Source of the DNA: Icerya purchasi
Lineage: Eukaryota; Arthropoda; Insecta; Hemiptera; Monophlebidae
Assembly (NCBI GenBank): GCA_039619475.1
Contig: CM077115.1
Location: 397,764,557 to 397,828,556 of the forward strand
Length of the DNA: 64,000 bases
Direction: 5' to 3'
The position numbers were made by a program, and so were the translations under genes. Below the pieces are notes generated by a model. That model was not told where the DNA came from and searched no databases. It saw nothing but the letters and a program-made list of their open reading frames with translations. Shown here piece after piece: positions 13,106 to 26,219 of this stretch. How positions within the stretch are numbered: the stretch's first letter is position 1; the number at the start of each line of letters is the position of its first letter.

Positions 13106-15370
13106 AATGTTAGGATAGGATTTTTGTGATTATGTTATTTTCTTTTTGTGTTAATGCCAGTAAGAATTACGTTGTAAATTTTGTTATAAAAAGTATAGAA
13201 GAGAAAGAGACAGAAATGTAAGGTAAGCAAGAGGGGTCAAGGGGCACAGCCTCTTGCGAGGGCAAAATGGCCGATTTATATATATATATATATATATTTA
13301 TTTATTTATTTATAAAAATATTTTCATAACCCCTCCCGAAATTTTGGTCTAGATGCGTCTCTAACCCTCCATATTATGGTATCTCAAAACACTTTCAACC
13401 AGAGAGCTTTACAAATTGCTAATTTTTCCTGATGCGGCATTCAATTTCCAATGTGACAAAACTGACGCGCACGCGTACGTATCATTTTTAGTAGAAGATC
13501 AGCGTGGTTATTCGCGCGAAATTCGTCACCTTTTAACCCAGCGAAATGTATTTCCATTCACCGACACACATTTCGTTTTATCGCACACACACAATCTATA
13601 TCTTCATCTTCGTTAATACTCCGTAACGACAGCGGCTGCGTCCCCTTAATTCATTACGAGAATTTTTTCATCACTTACCTGCATATACAATTATGTTGTA
13701 ATTTTCGTTCTCCGTTATTTAATCTCGTTTTGAACTAGCCGAACATCGCACACTTCATTTATGTTATATATGTGTCTACGTGATTGTTTTGCCACCGTTA
13801 GTAGATAATAAATATCGACTTATATCGACTTTTCCCATCAGCACATTTTCATTGAACGGACTGAATGTTCGAGCATACAGAGAACAAGCACCGCTAACAA
13901 CTGGTCATTTCGTGTTAAATCCACAACGTGTTGCAATATTCGAATTATAGCATGCTCTTTTTTTATCGCTTACATAAAAAACTTTTAATTTTTCTCATAA
14001 CTCCCGCCACAATTAATGAACCATTTTAAATTACGCTAACAAAAATAATCTAATTATTTTCAATCAATCAAAATCTATACTACTGCCGCAATAGTCTAAT
14101 TTTGACTATATGTTTTCAAATATACCTATATTTTACCCGTAACAGATTAAGTTGGTTTAACCATGCTTTCCATGTTTTATCTAAAAAGTTGAAAACCATT
14201 TTGAATAATAATCAGATAGCCAGAAATAACTAAAAATTGAAAATACTTCCGGAGTAGTATGTAAAAATTCCTGTTCGCTTTCGACAATTGAACATCAGAA
14301 AGAATTCTTGTTTTATAGAAAATTAACTGTGCATAGATTGGTTGCATGATTTCGTACCGTAATAAATCGCAAAATATACAGAAATACTCCTATACAGTGT
14401 ATAATACAGAATTAAGAACATTTTTAACGCGTTTTGGCAGTTTAAAAAATGAACAATTCTACGCAATGCAATTAGGCCTCTTGTTTTGCTGAACGAAATA
14501 AGTAAGGGTCGAAGCCACTTAGATTATGAAACAATTATTTAACCGTAATTTAAGAATATTTGAAATAAGGTTTTTTTTGCTTTTTCATTTAAAAACTCGA
14601 ATAAAGTTTTTTGCTCTAATCACTAAGTAGAAAAAACATTTATCAAAGCCAATATTAACATACTGTTTTAGGGAAGTACACACGCATAATTTAATTAATT
14701 TTTCAAAGTTGACGAATTTTTCGACGAAACTCGATTGTGTAAACTTTCGTTGTAAACAATACTTGTTAAACGGAAATTGTAATTTAAAAAACGGTATATC
14801 CGTTTTTAGAACCAACATTTTTTTGAAAAATGTTCAATACATCACATTGACAAATAAATCTTACCCCGTATGTTGATAAAATTTCTTATCTTTTTTGTTT
14901 TTCACTTTTTTTTTTTTTTTTTGACTTGGCATTAGACACCATCTGATTATACTGCCGGTAGAAAAGTCGTAATGTCAACGGAATACCGCCCACCCTAAAG
15001 AGAGGAATCAACTGTTACACAAAATTTCATTTTCCTTAAATAAAAATGCATTTATTTCGAACAATAAGCAAAAAATAAATAAAAACTAAAATCAATTTTC
15101 TCCAAAAATACTCGTAATCTCGAAGTGCTTCATTAATTTTGCAAACCATCAAGAAGATGGTCGAGCCATGGTAGCCTCCTGATCGGAGACATTTTGTTTA
15201 GGCCTCACGCAGCCAACCCATAATTACTTGCTGGAAACCTAACTGCCTGCCCGCTTTTCTACGCCTAATTAACCCCCTCTGCTGAATATACATATTCATC
15301 TTCGTCAGTTTCCGGATTTTCTAAATTGTTGTCTGCGCATTCTCGAATTCAGAGAAGGCTACGCTCGATA
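13100..15370. other. AT-rich interval, no gene recognised
   Basis: Contains a (TA)n/(TTTA)n microsatellite at about 13275-13318 and A/T runs. Six-frame reading shows no known domain. The short ORF around 14585-14818 has no recognisable features. Confidence 0.5.
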
Positions 15371-15378
15371 TTTCTTTT

Positions 15379-15900
15379 CCTTTTTTTTTTTTTATATTGG
15401 GTTCGTCAAAAAAGACATTGGCCCAAGAAGAGAGGAAAAGATGAGAAGCGGAATCAGATATTTATGCGATTAGATATGGAGGATAGAGAAGACTCGTGTG
15501 CTGAAATGACACCGAGAGGGTGATGGCAAGGAGAGAACGAAAGATGCACACAATACGGAGTTGGAAGACCAATTGACAGAAGAGAAGAGTAAAAGGAAGA
15601 ACGTTCGGAAACGATACAGGTGCACTCGAACAAAATTTGATTAGCGTCACCTATAAAGTTGCGAGAGGAAGGATGTAGGCGACAGAGAGGAGAAGGGACT
15701 AGAGAGAAGCGAAATAAGGAAGCAGGGAGCAAATTGTGACCAAAGCGTAGGCGACAAATTTCAGAGAGAGGTGACCGTCGCATAGAGGGAAAATTCGAAA
15801 ACCATGGATACGACGGTAGATTAGGCTGGATAAAAAGAGGTAAAAGGAATCCGGATTTGAGAATGAGGAGGAATACGAGTTTAGCCATAGTTTGGAATGA
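15379..15900 (-). pseudogene. LINE ORF2 C-terminal fragment with 3' end and poly-A
   Basis: A minus-strand open frame of 144 codons (15888-15454) contains LSEICRLRFGHNLLPASLFR, SPLCRLHP and FECTCIVSERSSFYSSLL followed by GLPTPYCVH. This is the post-RNase-H region of I/R1/Jockey-type LINEs, in which CRLRFGHNLLP and the Cys-rich segment precede the stop. Downstream are the conserved 3' end GGGCCAATGTC...GACGAACCCAATAT and a poly-A at 15379-15392. The first Met is incidental; the copy is 5'-truncated. Confidence 0.7.
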
Positions 15901-16879
15901 ACTGAAGTGGAGAGGAGATTAATAATATTTCAGTTTATAAAATGCAATTAAGATCTACCTTATAAACTTAATGGTAGCTCTCGGACTGCAATAGTAACTA
16001 GACTAATGGTTCTAGAGTCGGAACAAAAAAAAAATTATGTTTTTAAGGAAAAATAAGCGCGCTGATCAGAGACATCGCTGTGATCCGAACTTATTCGGCG
16101 AGCCGTACATAACAAGTTTTTTATTAATATTTAAATTTCAATTTTTACAGCTTAAAATTTACCGGAATTTCCTTCCACTCGGAGTAATTTAAAATTAAGA
16201 TGAACAGAAGAAACGATGATAGAATTACGATAAAGGATCAGAATTAGAAAAGTTCGATAAAATATAAATAAATGGTTATCAACGTAAATGTTTATAATTA
16301 TTCGTTATTTCATATTAATTATCAAACCAGATGTATACAGGTAGAGTGCATTTAGAATAAAATTATAAATTTATTAAAATATTGCATCTAGTACCATAGG
16401 TATTATATTTATCTTTTTGCACCTCGACAAAACGTTAAAATTACGATTGTAACCCAACGTTCAAGTAATGTATCGGTTTTAGCAAATTATGCTGCGCCTT
16501 CGTTTTCAACTTACGTCTTGCCTCTTGCGTCTTTCAACTTGCGTCTAGCCGCATTGACGCATGCCCGAAAGGCAAGCAATCGTAAAGTTAAACAAGTACG
16601 GACATACCGTTACATGCACATTTAAGTGATTTTATAGAATACCGGATGATCCCTCTATATCTTCTCCTATTAAATAAATACGTTCAGAAATCGTACCGAT
16701 TTTCAGCGTTGTACGCAACTTTGCGCCTTCAAATCTTTTAAACCTATACATATCTTTTAACATGTTGATTAGAAATCCATTTGCTCAGAGCTTCCAGCCA
16801 GATGGACAGGATAATGTTACGGCAAATTCTTTGGCTCAAATTGTTGCTTCCTCTGGTTTTTTTTTGTTTTTTTTTGAAA

Positions 16880-17112
16880 TCTCGTCTCGTAACCTCATGT
16901 CTGAATGTAGTAAAAAATTCCACCCTGAGGAAACGAGGCAGACATCGACTTAAATGGATAGATCAGATAAAAATAAAATCGGAAATAGATTATAATAATA
17001 TTAAGAACGTAGCACAAGACAGAAAAAAATGGAAAAGGATAATAGGTTAAGCTATTAAGCTACAAGACAAGAGCAAAGCTCTTAAAAAGAAGAAGAAGAA
17101 GAAGAAGAAGAC
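16880..17112 (+). pseudogene. LINE 3' end, RTE-like, with (AAG)n tail
   Basis: The plus strand from about 16910 to 17050 encodes LRKRGRHRLKWIDQIKIK, then NNIKNVAQDRKKWKRIIG and a stop. The pattern RGR.R.RW.DQ(I/V)......A.DR..WR(R/K)(I/L) is the usual C-terminus of RTE/CR1-type LINE ORF2 proteins. A microsatellite tail of AAG units follows (17086-17112), also typical of RTE elements. Only the last ~50 codons are clear; upstream sequence does not yield RT motifs. Confidence 0.6.
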
Positions 17113-17496
17113 TCTGATGTCAAATATTTATACTTCACATTATCATAACAGTCGTTCCTTTTATCTATCTGTTCAAGCTTAATGTTTCTTTTTAATTCCG
17201 CTGGTTTCTCAAAAAGGAATTTTCATACGCTCCAACATATTGAAGCCCACTGAACTTGAACAAGGACTGCCTTGTGCAGCGCGTAAACTAATTTTACCCG
17301 TGTAGAAATGTTATCTGGTGCAAAAAATTTGAATTTTATAAATGAATATACAAATTTTATTGCAAGTTCACAGGATTGCCCTAATCTAAAATTAAGCTAA
17401 AAACATAGACACTAAGTACGCATGCATTACTTATTTAATCGTCACATCACCTCGCCGCTATATTATTTTTAATTTATTTGAGCATTGATTTTTTTA

Positions 17497-17513
17497 GGGG
17501 GGGGGGGGGGGGG
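17497..17513 (+). repeat. Uninterrupted run of 17 G
   Basis: Seventeen consecutive G bases lie between T-rich flanks. Such tracts are rare in this AT-rich window and can form a G-quadruplex; length may also be affected by assembly. Confidence 0.9.
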
Positions 17514-19062
17514 ATTTTTTCTTTATTATTTTTGTTTTAGCTTATCCACTATGATTATTGCTATTTTCACTGGGTGAAATGAAAACCGAGCGGACAGAAC
17601 ACTTTAGAAGACTTAATTAAACTAAAAGATAACTTACGAAAGTTATTTTTTCAAATTTAAATGTAGCTACGGCCCATTTGCTAAAGAATTTATTATTTTT
17701 TGGTGTTTCACTGCCCCTTCACCGATGACTATTGATATTGCTGTAATGCAAAAGAATATCTAAAATACCAACGCATCGCGCAACGTGTTCCCTACTGTCC
17801 TATTTGAATATTAATTATATAAAATGAAATATAAACCATCATTATTACTGCTACGCGTTTCCCCGGTTTTACATAAGATTATAAATTAAAATTACAAATT
17901 ACACCGATTCACTTTGATACCGTTAACGTAGAAAATTTGATTAGATATATCGAAAATGTTTTAAAAACTTTTAAAACATTTTTAAAAGTAAAGTTCGTTT
18001 AGGTGAATCAGCGGATGACCTTTTAACGTACTGCTCGCGTTAGTGTCGGCTGATGTGCTAATTTTTTGTTCTTTTTACAGAGATATACAATATAAAAAAA
18101 TGCGACGCTGAAATAAGTTTCATTCAACCTCTCTCGTACGTATTATTACGAATTATCGCGTAGAGGGGCGTAGAATGTTTCACGTTTTTTTCGCATCATA
18201 ATCAGCGAAAGAAAAAAGAACAAGCGGAAAACGACCTGAATGGCAGACAATGATGACGTTCTCTTAGCGGCCTTATATCGATTTGATTTTCCGGCTCATT
18301 AACAAAACAGCCGTGCAGACAAGCCGTCCATATTTACCCGGACAAACAAAATGCGTTGATCTGCTGGTTATCAGTTCTACAGCAAAGTGTGGAAACAAAA
18401 AAAGTTCTTTTTGCCCTAATTTACTACGTTTTCCACGATGCTAAACTGTGCCTCGCACACATCAACAGCCATCAAGAATACGGTTACCTTCATTCGGCGC
18501 ACGAGTGAATAAAATTGTTTTTCTCAGAGAGCTGTTCTTTTCTAATAAGTAACATTTAATTAACACACAAGCGACGAAGTAAAATCTATTACACACATTA
18601 ACACGGCAAGCAGCGAAAGAAAAGAGAATCAATTTAAAAAAAGACGTTTTATCATTCGTAAAACAACGATTTTGTACACATACGGTTTCTACCATTAAAT
18701 GATGTAAAAAATGCAATAAACGAATCGAAAACAATTGAATATATTAATAAAAACATCGATTTTGATTCGACGAACTTTAATATTTCTAATAGCATCATTT
18801 TCAGTCTGATGCGATAATTAACGAACGAAAATATTTCTTAACTAATCTTTCATTTGCGCGCGATCTGTTTTGATTTTTTTCCTTTTTTTAATTCGTCAAA
18901 AAATAGTTTCGACACTGCAACAACTTACCCTATTATACACCGCGTGTGATCAATTTTAAATTTATAATTTTAATAAATAACATATTTATCGGTTTTGCAA
19001 ATATTGTTATAACTCTCGTTATCCGCGCGGCTTCTCAGATACATTTATCATCTTTTTCGATA
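17514..19062. other. No gene recognised; contains a GC-richer block
   Basis: No family-like reading frame is visible. The block at about 18235-18390 is richer in G/C than its neighbours without an open frame, which could be a conserved non-coding element or an old repeat; there is nothing to decide between these here. Confidence 0.4.
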
Positions 19063-19070
19063 CATTTTCT

Positions 19071-19747
19071 CAGGATTGGATTTAGGGGGGATCTAGGGAG
19101 GGCTGCAGCCCTAGGCCCCGCCTTATAAAGGGGCCCCCAAGAGACACCCACTTCCGACATGTAATAAAAAATTAATCTATCATTTATCATATACATAAAC
19201 CTTTTTTTTTTTTTTCTAATAAATAGAATTAACTTTATAGGAGCAAGTGCATTTTGTAATAAATTTAATTGTTAATAATTTTATATTCATTTTGCTTTCC
19301 TCCTAGAAGAGGAAACTTCGTAATAGTAAAATTTCGAATTTCTTAAAAACGTACCAGAAATATGTTTTAAGGTATAACCAGTCGGAATTTACATTTTTAG
19401 GAAATGTCTGTATGGATGTGTGTGCGTGTGTACACGCGCAATACACGCACACATACTATCCTTTTATGCAAATCTTTGGTTAAAATTTGCTGAAAAATTC
19501 ATTGTTTAAAATGATATATATATTTTTTTTTTTTTTTTGGCATCGAAAATTTTACCCATTGTCCATATGATATTTAGTTTTGTTTGCATTAATAATTATA
19601 TGTTAATTCGTGAATTCAAAGTAATATATTTTGAATTAAATTAAAGAAAATCTAGTTATTCTATAAAATTGATAATTTTGTCACTTCCGAAAAGGGCCCT
19701 TAATATTTCCGTAGCCCCGGGCCTATCATACACTTAATCCGGACCCG
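19071..19747. mobile_element. Non-autonomous hAT-type element
   Basis: The left end CAGGATTGGATTTAG (19071) and the inverted right end CGGGTCCGGATTAAG (from 19747) resemble each other and the ends of the hAT at 5693-9318. Flanking 8-mers CATTTTCT and AATTTTCT match at 7 of 8, consistent with a hAT target-site duplication. Just inside both ends are GGCCC-rich blocks (about 19085-19140 and 19692-19715). No transposase sequence lies within its 677 bp. Confidence 0.6.
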
Positions 19748-20519
19748 AATTTTCTTTGATGACTGCTAACATCTTTTAATTTGCTCTTTAGCATTCCGTC
19801 AATTTCGTACAATTTATTCGATAAACTTTAACTACTTAATCATTCGCTTCCTCGGGCTTAAAATGTAGATGATTATTACTTTTCGGTTTTCAATTAAAAT
19901 TTATGTATAAACAAAACTTTAATAATTTATGTTAATTTTTTTCTTCCAAATATTTTATTTATAATATAAAGTAATTCTTTGTTTTATTTTCTTTTTTTCA
20001 TTGTTCCTTTAATATTTAAACCATCATCGAACAAACGTATAAAAACTGCAGAAAGGTAATGAAAATAAGATTTTTTGAAAATTATCTACTAATTAAAAAA
20101 AGGGAAAAAAATGTTATAAATGTAGTTTAATAACTGATTAATATTATATATTTGTTTCCCAATTCAGTCTGTTTTCTGAATCTTTTTAGCTCAAAAACTG
20201 TTCAAACATATAAACTATTAACCTTAGTACAATAAAAGCAGTTTAATTTTCCAGTCATTAGCGGCAATATATATGTTGGTCTCCTCCTTCAGAATAAATA
20301 ACACACCGTCTGAATTCTTCATAAACACTCCATAAACTAAAACATACCAATTCGGAAAGACTAAATCACTCGAAAAAAAAGAAGAAAAAATTCTACTTCG
20401 TAGTCAAACAAAAATACATGGTTCTCTTCTTAACATATATAATCACACCAGAACTATATCAGTTTTCTCACTTTTTTTTTTTTTTGGAATACAATATGAA
20501 CTGACGAAGATATAGAATT

Positions 20520-20860
20520 ATCATCCCTCTCTTAAAATTTTGAAAAAAAATTTTCACACATTTAGTAAATCATACTAGAGATCTTCAGGCAAAATTACAA
20601 CTTGCTAAACCTATTTGTACTGAAAATATAACACTTAATGTATTTTTTTTTGGAAAACGATTTTTAATCCTTTTTACCCCTTTAAAGTTTGAATTTTGAA
20701 AAAATCGCTCTTATTTGACATCTTCGGTACGTGGGTAGTGTTCATATGAAATTCAATTATCTGCTGTAAATAGTTTCGACTGCACCATGATTGTTAGTTT
20801 TTTAAAAAGCGACTTTCCGACTTTTATTCCTTTTTTCACCTTCGGAAAACTTTTTAATGT
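20520..20860 (+). repeat. Dispersed copy of the ~300-bp satellite unit
   Basis: This segment shows the same landmarks in the same order as the tandem array at 39110-41750: CTTAAAATTTTG, CACACATTTAGTA, an AAAATTACAA block, GGAAAACGATTTTTAA, ACCCCTTTAAAGTTTGAATT, a TCTTATTTGACATCTTC block and CATATGAAATTCAATT. It is a single diverged unit about 18.5 kb from the array. Confidence 0.65.
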
Positions 20861-20869
20861 ATTTTTGCA

Positions 20870-20992
20870 TTGCGTAAGTACATTGTGTCATTTTGCTACA
20901 CGTGAATTTCCAGCTTCAAGTAATTTTTGCGATAAATTTATAATTATTTGACTAGTCAAATATTTCCGGATTTTCTCTTTTTTATATATATA

Positions 20993-21031
<39 letters not shown>

Positions 21032-21700
21032 AGCGGACCCGGCAGACGTTGTGTTCTGCCTGAACGTTGGCTTGTCTGCTATTAGCGGATTGAAGAAACG
21101 TTTTCTCAATATTCTAATTTTCTACTGTTGCCCAAAGCAAAATCCAAAAAAAAAAATAAGTGCAATTTCTCGTTATCCTGCGCCGTTTAATTCTCGTGAA
21201 ACTTAAAATAATTTCAAAAAATACAATGAAATCGTAAAATGAGGGTCTACACACAACTGGAATGTTAATGAGTGCGATATAATACTAAAATTAAATTTAT
21301 CTATTAATATATAGGTTCGCCAATCAGTCCGAATTAGACTAAATAAATTTCATCGCTTACCTATAGAGGGGGCTTTACACAAAAGAAATACAATTTTTAA
21401 ACAAAAAAAAAGAACAAACAAATACTCAAATTAAACAATAACCTTCAGTTTTAAATAATAAAAAAATTAGTCTTCTTGTAAAACATAAGTAAATATAAAA
21501 AATACAAAGTAAAACATTTTACATAGCCTGCAAAATGTAAATAATTAAAAATATAATTTACGAAAAATCTTATTTTGTAATTTATTTATTTCTTTTTTTG
21601 ACTTTTAAATAGCCTATATTATTCCTCATGAGCCCATAAATAAACTGTTCAAATTTCATAACCCTCGTCTGATGAATAGTTTCGGAGTCTATATACATTA

Positions 21701-21746
<46 letters not shown>

Positions 21747-22625
21747 TATATATATACATAGATAACATCGTTGCAATTTCCATTTCGTATCTCGCTAAAT
21801 TTCTTATTCATTTAGTTTGTTTCGTTATTTACTTTATTTTTAGTCATTTAAATGATTACCACATATTGACCGCCACACGTTCTACACGGCTAATTGGATA
21901 ATCCAGACGCTGTAGTTCGCACGATAATATACGTAAATATAATTACCTGCCTCGAAAATAATAATTAACCCAAAAAAAAACGAATTTTATCTGTAACCTT
22001 TTGCTTTTACTTATTTATTTATTTATTTATTTATTATTGGGCTCGTCAGCGCTATCGGGGCATTAATCTAGTGCGCACTATCTTTTTGTTTACACTTTTC
22101 CGTTAACTGCAGCAACATTCAGACCATCGAACAAAACATCATTGCCTAACCGAATCAAGTTTGTGCTGTTTAATTCGCAGCTAAATTGATTTAGAGTAGT
22201 GCAGAGCTCTCAGTGAATCACTTTAAAATGTGTTCTTTGAACTTATTTTCCTGCATTGCACATCACCTATTGATAATCATTTTATTCGATTCCTGTTTTA
22301 GAAAACTGATTACTTTTTTGCTCGATTTTATTATTATTATTATCAATATTATTAATATTATTCATTACTGTTACAGCACACTACAGCTGACTCCATCGGT
22401 AAAACTCGAACTAATTTTATTCGTATACTAATGGTTGTAACTTACGCCTATGATTAAGTTGTGTATGTAAAAGTCGGGCAAGAGTAGGCACTTGAGGATT
22501 TTTGCTTTAAATTTTTTTGTCATATTTTATTATCACTAGCATTTTAATCTTTAAACTAATTTCTTATTAATCAGGAAATCAGGAAACCTATAAATTTATA
22601 ACGAATAACAGTACTCATCGGAACA
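20870..22625. other. AT-rich interval with (TA)n microsatellites
   Basis: Long (TA)n tracts lie at about 20985-21028 and 21704-21745. At about 22015-22080 a minus-strand element end ATTAATGCCCC...GACGAGCCCAATAAT is followed by a (TAAA)n tail, probably a truncated SINE or LINE 3' end. No coding region recognised. Confidence 0.5.
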
Positions 22626-22627
22626 TC

Positions 22628-24471
22628 TTAACCCGTCAGTTCCTAGTACATCTGGCACTTTATTTTTTTTTTTCTACCACACGGAAATGTTATTTTTAAA
22701 TTCTACTACTGTTGTAGCAAAGCCAATTGATAACACTATTCTTGATTTTTTTCTGGCAACACTGACCATACGTCATTTGTTACATTCATTTTGTTGTTTC
22801 GCGCGTAATTGGAGCAGTCTAAGTCTATGCGTTCTCTTACGATATAAAGTGAACTAAAAATATCCAGACCGTAAGTATTGTTTTTTTTTCTTATTACATG
22901 TAATAAATGAATAAATAAACTATAATAAAAATGTATTTTACTATTGAAATAACTTATAGTATCATTGCTACAACGTTGAAAATATGGAACCTGTGGGTGA
23001 CACTGGACAATATAATAACTCTATTGTTCTCAATTCATTCTAAGTAATAACAAGACTGCTGTTTACATTTCGACTTATAGCTGTGTGCTGATGTTGTTTT
23101 AAAGCTTGTTTACGTATTACAGGTTGACGTTAGATGAGATTGCCGAGCAGTTGCATGCCGGGGAGGACCCAGGCGATATTATTTTATTTCCTCCTGATGA
23201 TGGTGTGGAGACTGACGAAGACAGTGGAGATGAAAACGAAGCTAATATTCTTTATCATCCCAGTCGCATGCTTCAATCTTAAATAGAACTACAAAATAGA
23301 CCTTACATCTCTGGAGAAAATCGTAATTGTGAGCCTTATCAGGGCGAGTCCGGCCTTGGCCTAAGGTGCTGTCTGACTTTAAGAGCTGCTGTTATTTTAG
23401 AGCTCTATTCAAGATTACTACAAGAGTTGGGACCATACAACTTATACTTTGATAATTTTTTTACTGGTTTACCATTGCTAAAGTATTTGCGAGAGCAGAA
23501 TGTTAGGGATACAGGTACTATACGGGAAAACCGTCTGGAGAATTGCAATTTGCCAAACTCAAAAGACATGAAAAAAGAGCCAAGAGGTAAGCTATGTCAT
23601 AAAGCTTCTAAGGAAATTATTGCGGCTAAGTGGAATGACAATAGAGTATCGTCACCATTACATCTAACTGACATGGATTGGATCCTATTAAAAAAGTGGA
23701 TCAGATTGGATTTATGGATAAAAAACGTGCAAAAATTGAAGTTGATTGCCCCGCTGTTATCAAGATGTACAGTAAGTACATGGGCGGCGTAGACCGGTTT
23801 GATGAAAACGTTGACTCCATGAGAGTAGCTCTTTGCGGCAAAAAGTGGTGGTTCTCTCTGTTTGCTTTTGGCTTAGAATCAGCTTGCCAAAATGCATGGC
23901 TGGTCAAAAGACAGTCAGAAAACAACTGGACCTACTGCGATTTCCGGCGACATATTGCAACCATCTACCTGCAAAAATATAGCAAGTCTCCGACCCGTAA
24001 TTCTGCTTGTGGCGTTCCTGTGCAGATAAAAGTGCCTACCGGGGTGAGAAATGCAGGAAATGCGTCCGATCACTCGCAAATCGACTACTCTCGACGAAGA
24101 TGCGGATATTGTAACGAACGCACTAGAAAAATGTGTACCAGGTGCAATATCGGTTTGCATCTAAAGTGTTGGTACAGCTTTCACAATAAATAAATCATAC
24201 ATTTTTTCTTATAAATAAATATTACAAAATAAAATAAATAAGTATTATAAAAACTGACGTTTTATTTCTACCGAAAGAATAAGAAAATCGCGCGTATACT
24301 TCAAGCACAATGTCCAGTGTCACCTGTAGGTGACACCCTCATAAAACAAAATGAGGGTACTTTATTTATTTTTTATATCTTTTTTTGTCGAAACCAAATG
24401 TATCTAAGTTATTTCATTTAAAAAGAGAAGAAAAAAAATGTTTTTCTTGGACATGGGAATTGACGGGTTAA
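22628..24471 (+). mobile_element. piggyBac element with TTAA ends, internally deleted
   Basis: The element is bounded by TTAA at 22628-22631 and 24468-24471. Terminal inverted repeats are CCCGTCAGTTCC (left) and CCCGTCAATTCC (right, read inward). Subterminal inverted repeats are also present: CCTGTGGGTGACACTGGACA at 22990-23009 against TGTCCAGTGTCACCTGTAGG at 24311-24330, with the right copy itself part of a near-palindrome. It encloses a shortened piggyBac transposase (23124-24193). The internal region between the ends is 1836 bp, shorter than typical autonomous copies, which fits loss of part of the gene. Confidence 0.88.
23124..24193 (+). pseudogene. piggyBac transposase, PGBD3/4-like, truncated internally and frameshifted
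   Basis: The N-terminal part (23124-23282) reads LTLDEIAEQLHAGEDPGD, an acidic stretch and a stop after HPSRMLQS. The frame then resumes at NCEPYQGESGLGL and continues to LGPYNLYFDNFFTGLPLLK, which carries one DDE aspartate. After a frame change near 23690 comes MYSKYMGGVDRFDENVDSM with another DDE aspartate, then KKWWFSLFAFGLESACQNAW. The C-terminal cysteine-rich domain CGYCNERTRKMCTRC...HLKC ends at 24193. The family usually has 500-600 residues; here the segment with the first catalytic aspartate is missing between the acidic N-terminus and EPYQGES. It cannot be active itself, but it keeps the ends needed to be moved in trans. Confidence 0.85.
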
Positions 24472-24479
24472 GAAATAAT

Positions 24480-25280
24480 TTCAACTTTATTTTAGAATAA
24501 TAGTTGTTATTCTCTTATTATTATGCTCAGTCGCCCGCCACACCCTTGACTATTGCTCGTATGGTAGAAAAAAATCATTAAGCGAATATGGTATGTCATA
24601 ATTACAGCATCTATCTATATCTATAATTATATAAACACGTACACATGTGTACAGTAGTTCCGAACCATACCGCAGATACGTGAAACGGCGAATAATAGGG
24701 AACATTGATGCGTTAACATACATGCTATACGTACAGACGTTTACAACACTGTATAGATATACCTACATATATAAAATGTTAAAAATTATTACAGTAAATG
24801 ATACGTAATTACTTTATTATGAGTATGTGCCGACCATTACGTCTTGTAGTCTTATTCTCCTAGGTCATGTTGTCGAACCTGAGATACATATTATGATGAT
24901 TGTGGAACGACAACTGATGACAATATTTTCATGATTTTTTAAAAGTTATTTAATTTTTTTATTTGTGTGTACTGTACAACATGCTATAATTTGCACTTCA
25001 GAAAATGAATTACTGCGCATGATGAAAAGTATGGAAAGTTGAAAGTTTCAGAACAAGAAAACTTTAGTCAGAAACATCTTCATCTGAAAATCGAATAGGC
25101 GTAACCTTTGTAAAAAAAAATCAGTCTATTACGTTTGATGATACAGACTACGTTGATCAGACAGGCTCTTGAGACTTTTTGTTTTACTTGAAAAAACATT
25201 ATGGTAAGGTTTGTTTTTTGTTTTTTGTTTTTTTTTTAATCGCACCATGACAAACCGCGGATACGGAGACACCACTGTAT
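24480..25280. other. AT-rich interval, nothing recognised
   Basis: No ORF with family resemblance and no clear repeat ends are seen. Confidence 0.5.
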
Positions 25281-25283
25281 TAT

Positions 25284-25626
25284 CAGTGGCGAATCTTCAG
25301 GTACTTCTAGTCACGCGGCGAGGTACCAAAGCAAATTGAAAAGAAGAAAAATTTGACGGTACTTTTTTGAGCAGTAGAGATTAACCTGGCTAAAGAAACA
25401 GTTTGCGAAGAAAGTGCAAAATGCCAATCGCCTATTAGTGGGTGAATAATAGTTGAATTTCGATTTAATGATCTGCTCATTCCATGTTGTACTCGCCAAA
25501 GGTTGTGAGCATTTCTCCGATATTAGCGACTCACTAAGTTCGCCTTAAGAAATACGTATGATGCACCTTAAAGCAGCATGTTCTCTGGTAAACAGATCAA
25601 AGCGTTTATCAGGTACTTCGCCACTG
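25284..25626. mobile_element. Possible small hAT-type MITE
   Basis: The left end CAGTGGCGAATCTTCAGGTA (25284) and the inverted right end CAGTGGCGAAGTACCTG (from 25626) share CAGTGGCGAA, a common hAT terminus. The flanking 8-mers do not match well (4 of 8), so the boundary is tentative. A third CAGTGG-like motif (TAGTGGAGCGAACC, about 25779) lies just outside. Confidence 0.35.
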
Positions 25627-26219
25627 TACACTAGAGATTTTTCACTACGGAACTGTGAGTGCGCTACCATTATTTCATCACAGCGAAATGCCGTTCGCAC
25701 GCCTAATTTATAAATGCGCTCAACGAAATCTGGCGATAATTCGTCGAATGTGAAAAACGAAAAGCGGTACAGAAGCGGTAGTGGAGCGAACCAGTGCAAT
25801 TAGAATGACAATTTAGAAAAGTTCTGTTAATGTGAGCGTATTTTCATTTCGCTTTTAGATTCTTAATGCGGTTGTAATTCTCTTCTAAATAGTATATTAC
25901 AACATTTTTCTGTTCTAAAACGAAAACGTAATACATATATATTTTACTTTACAGTTCTTAAATTAAGGTTGTTACACTTAATAATTCCTTTTATTTATTT
26001 ATTTGTTGTTTTTTTTAAATTCATTTTGACTTATTCTTTTTTGTTGATTACACAAACTATTTCCTTTGTCGAAATTTACATATCAATTTTCTTTTACATA
26101 AATTTAACTTTTTAAAATAGAAAAAATAAAAAATGGCCTCCTAATTTTTTTTTTTTTTTTTTAATTATTACTCCATGTACAGCCTTATGGCTAAAGGCGT
26201 GATTACTATTAGGATTTAT

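Noticed and set aside
21000..21028. (TA)n tracts as promoters
   Set aside because: Simple microsatellites with no adjoining gene start.
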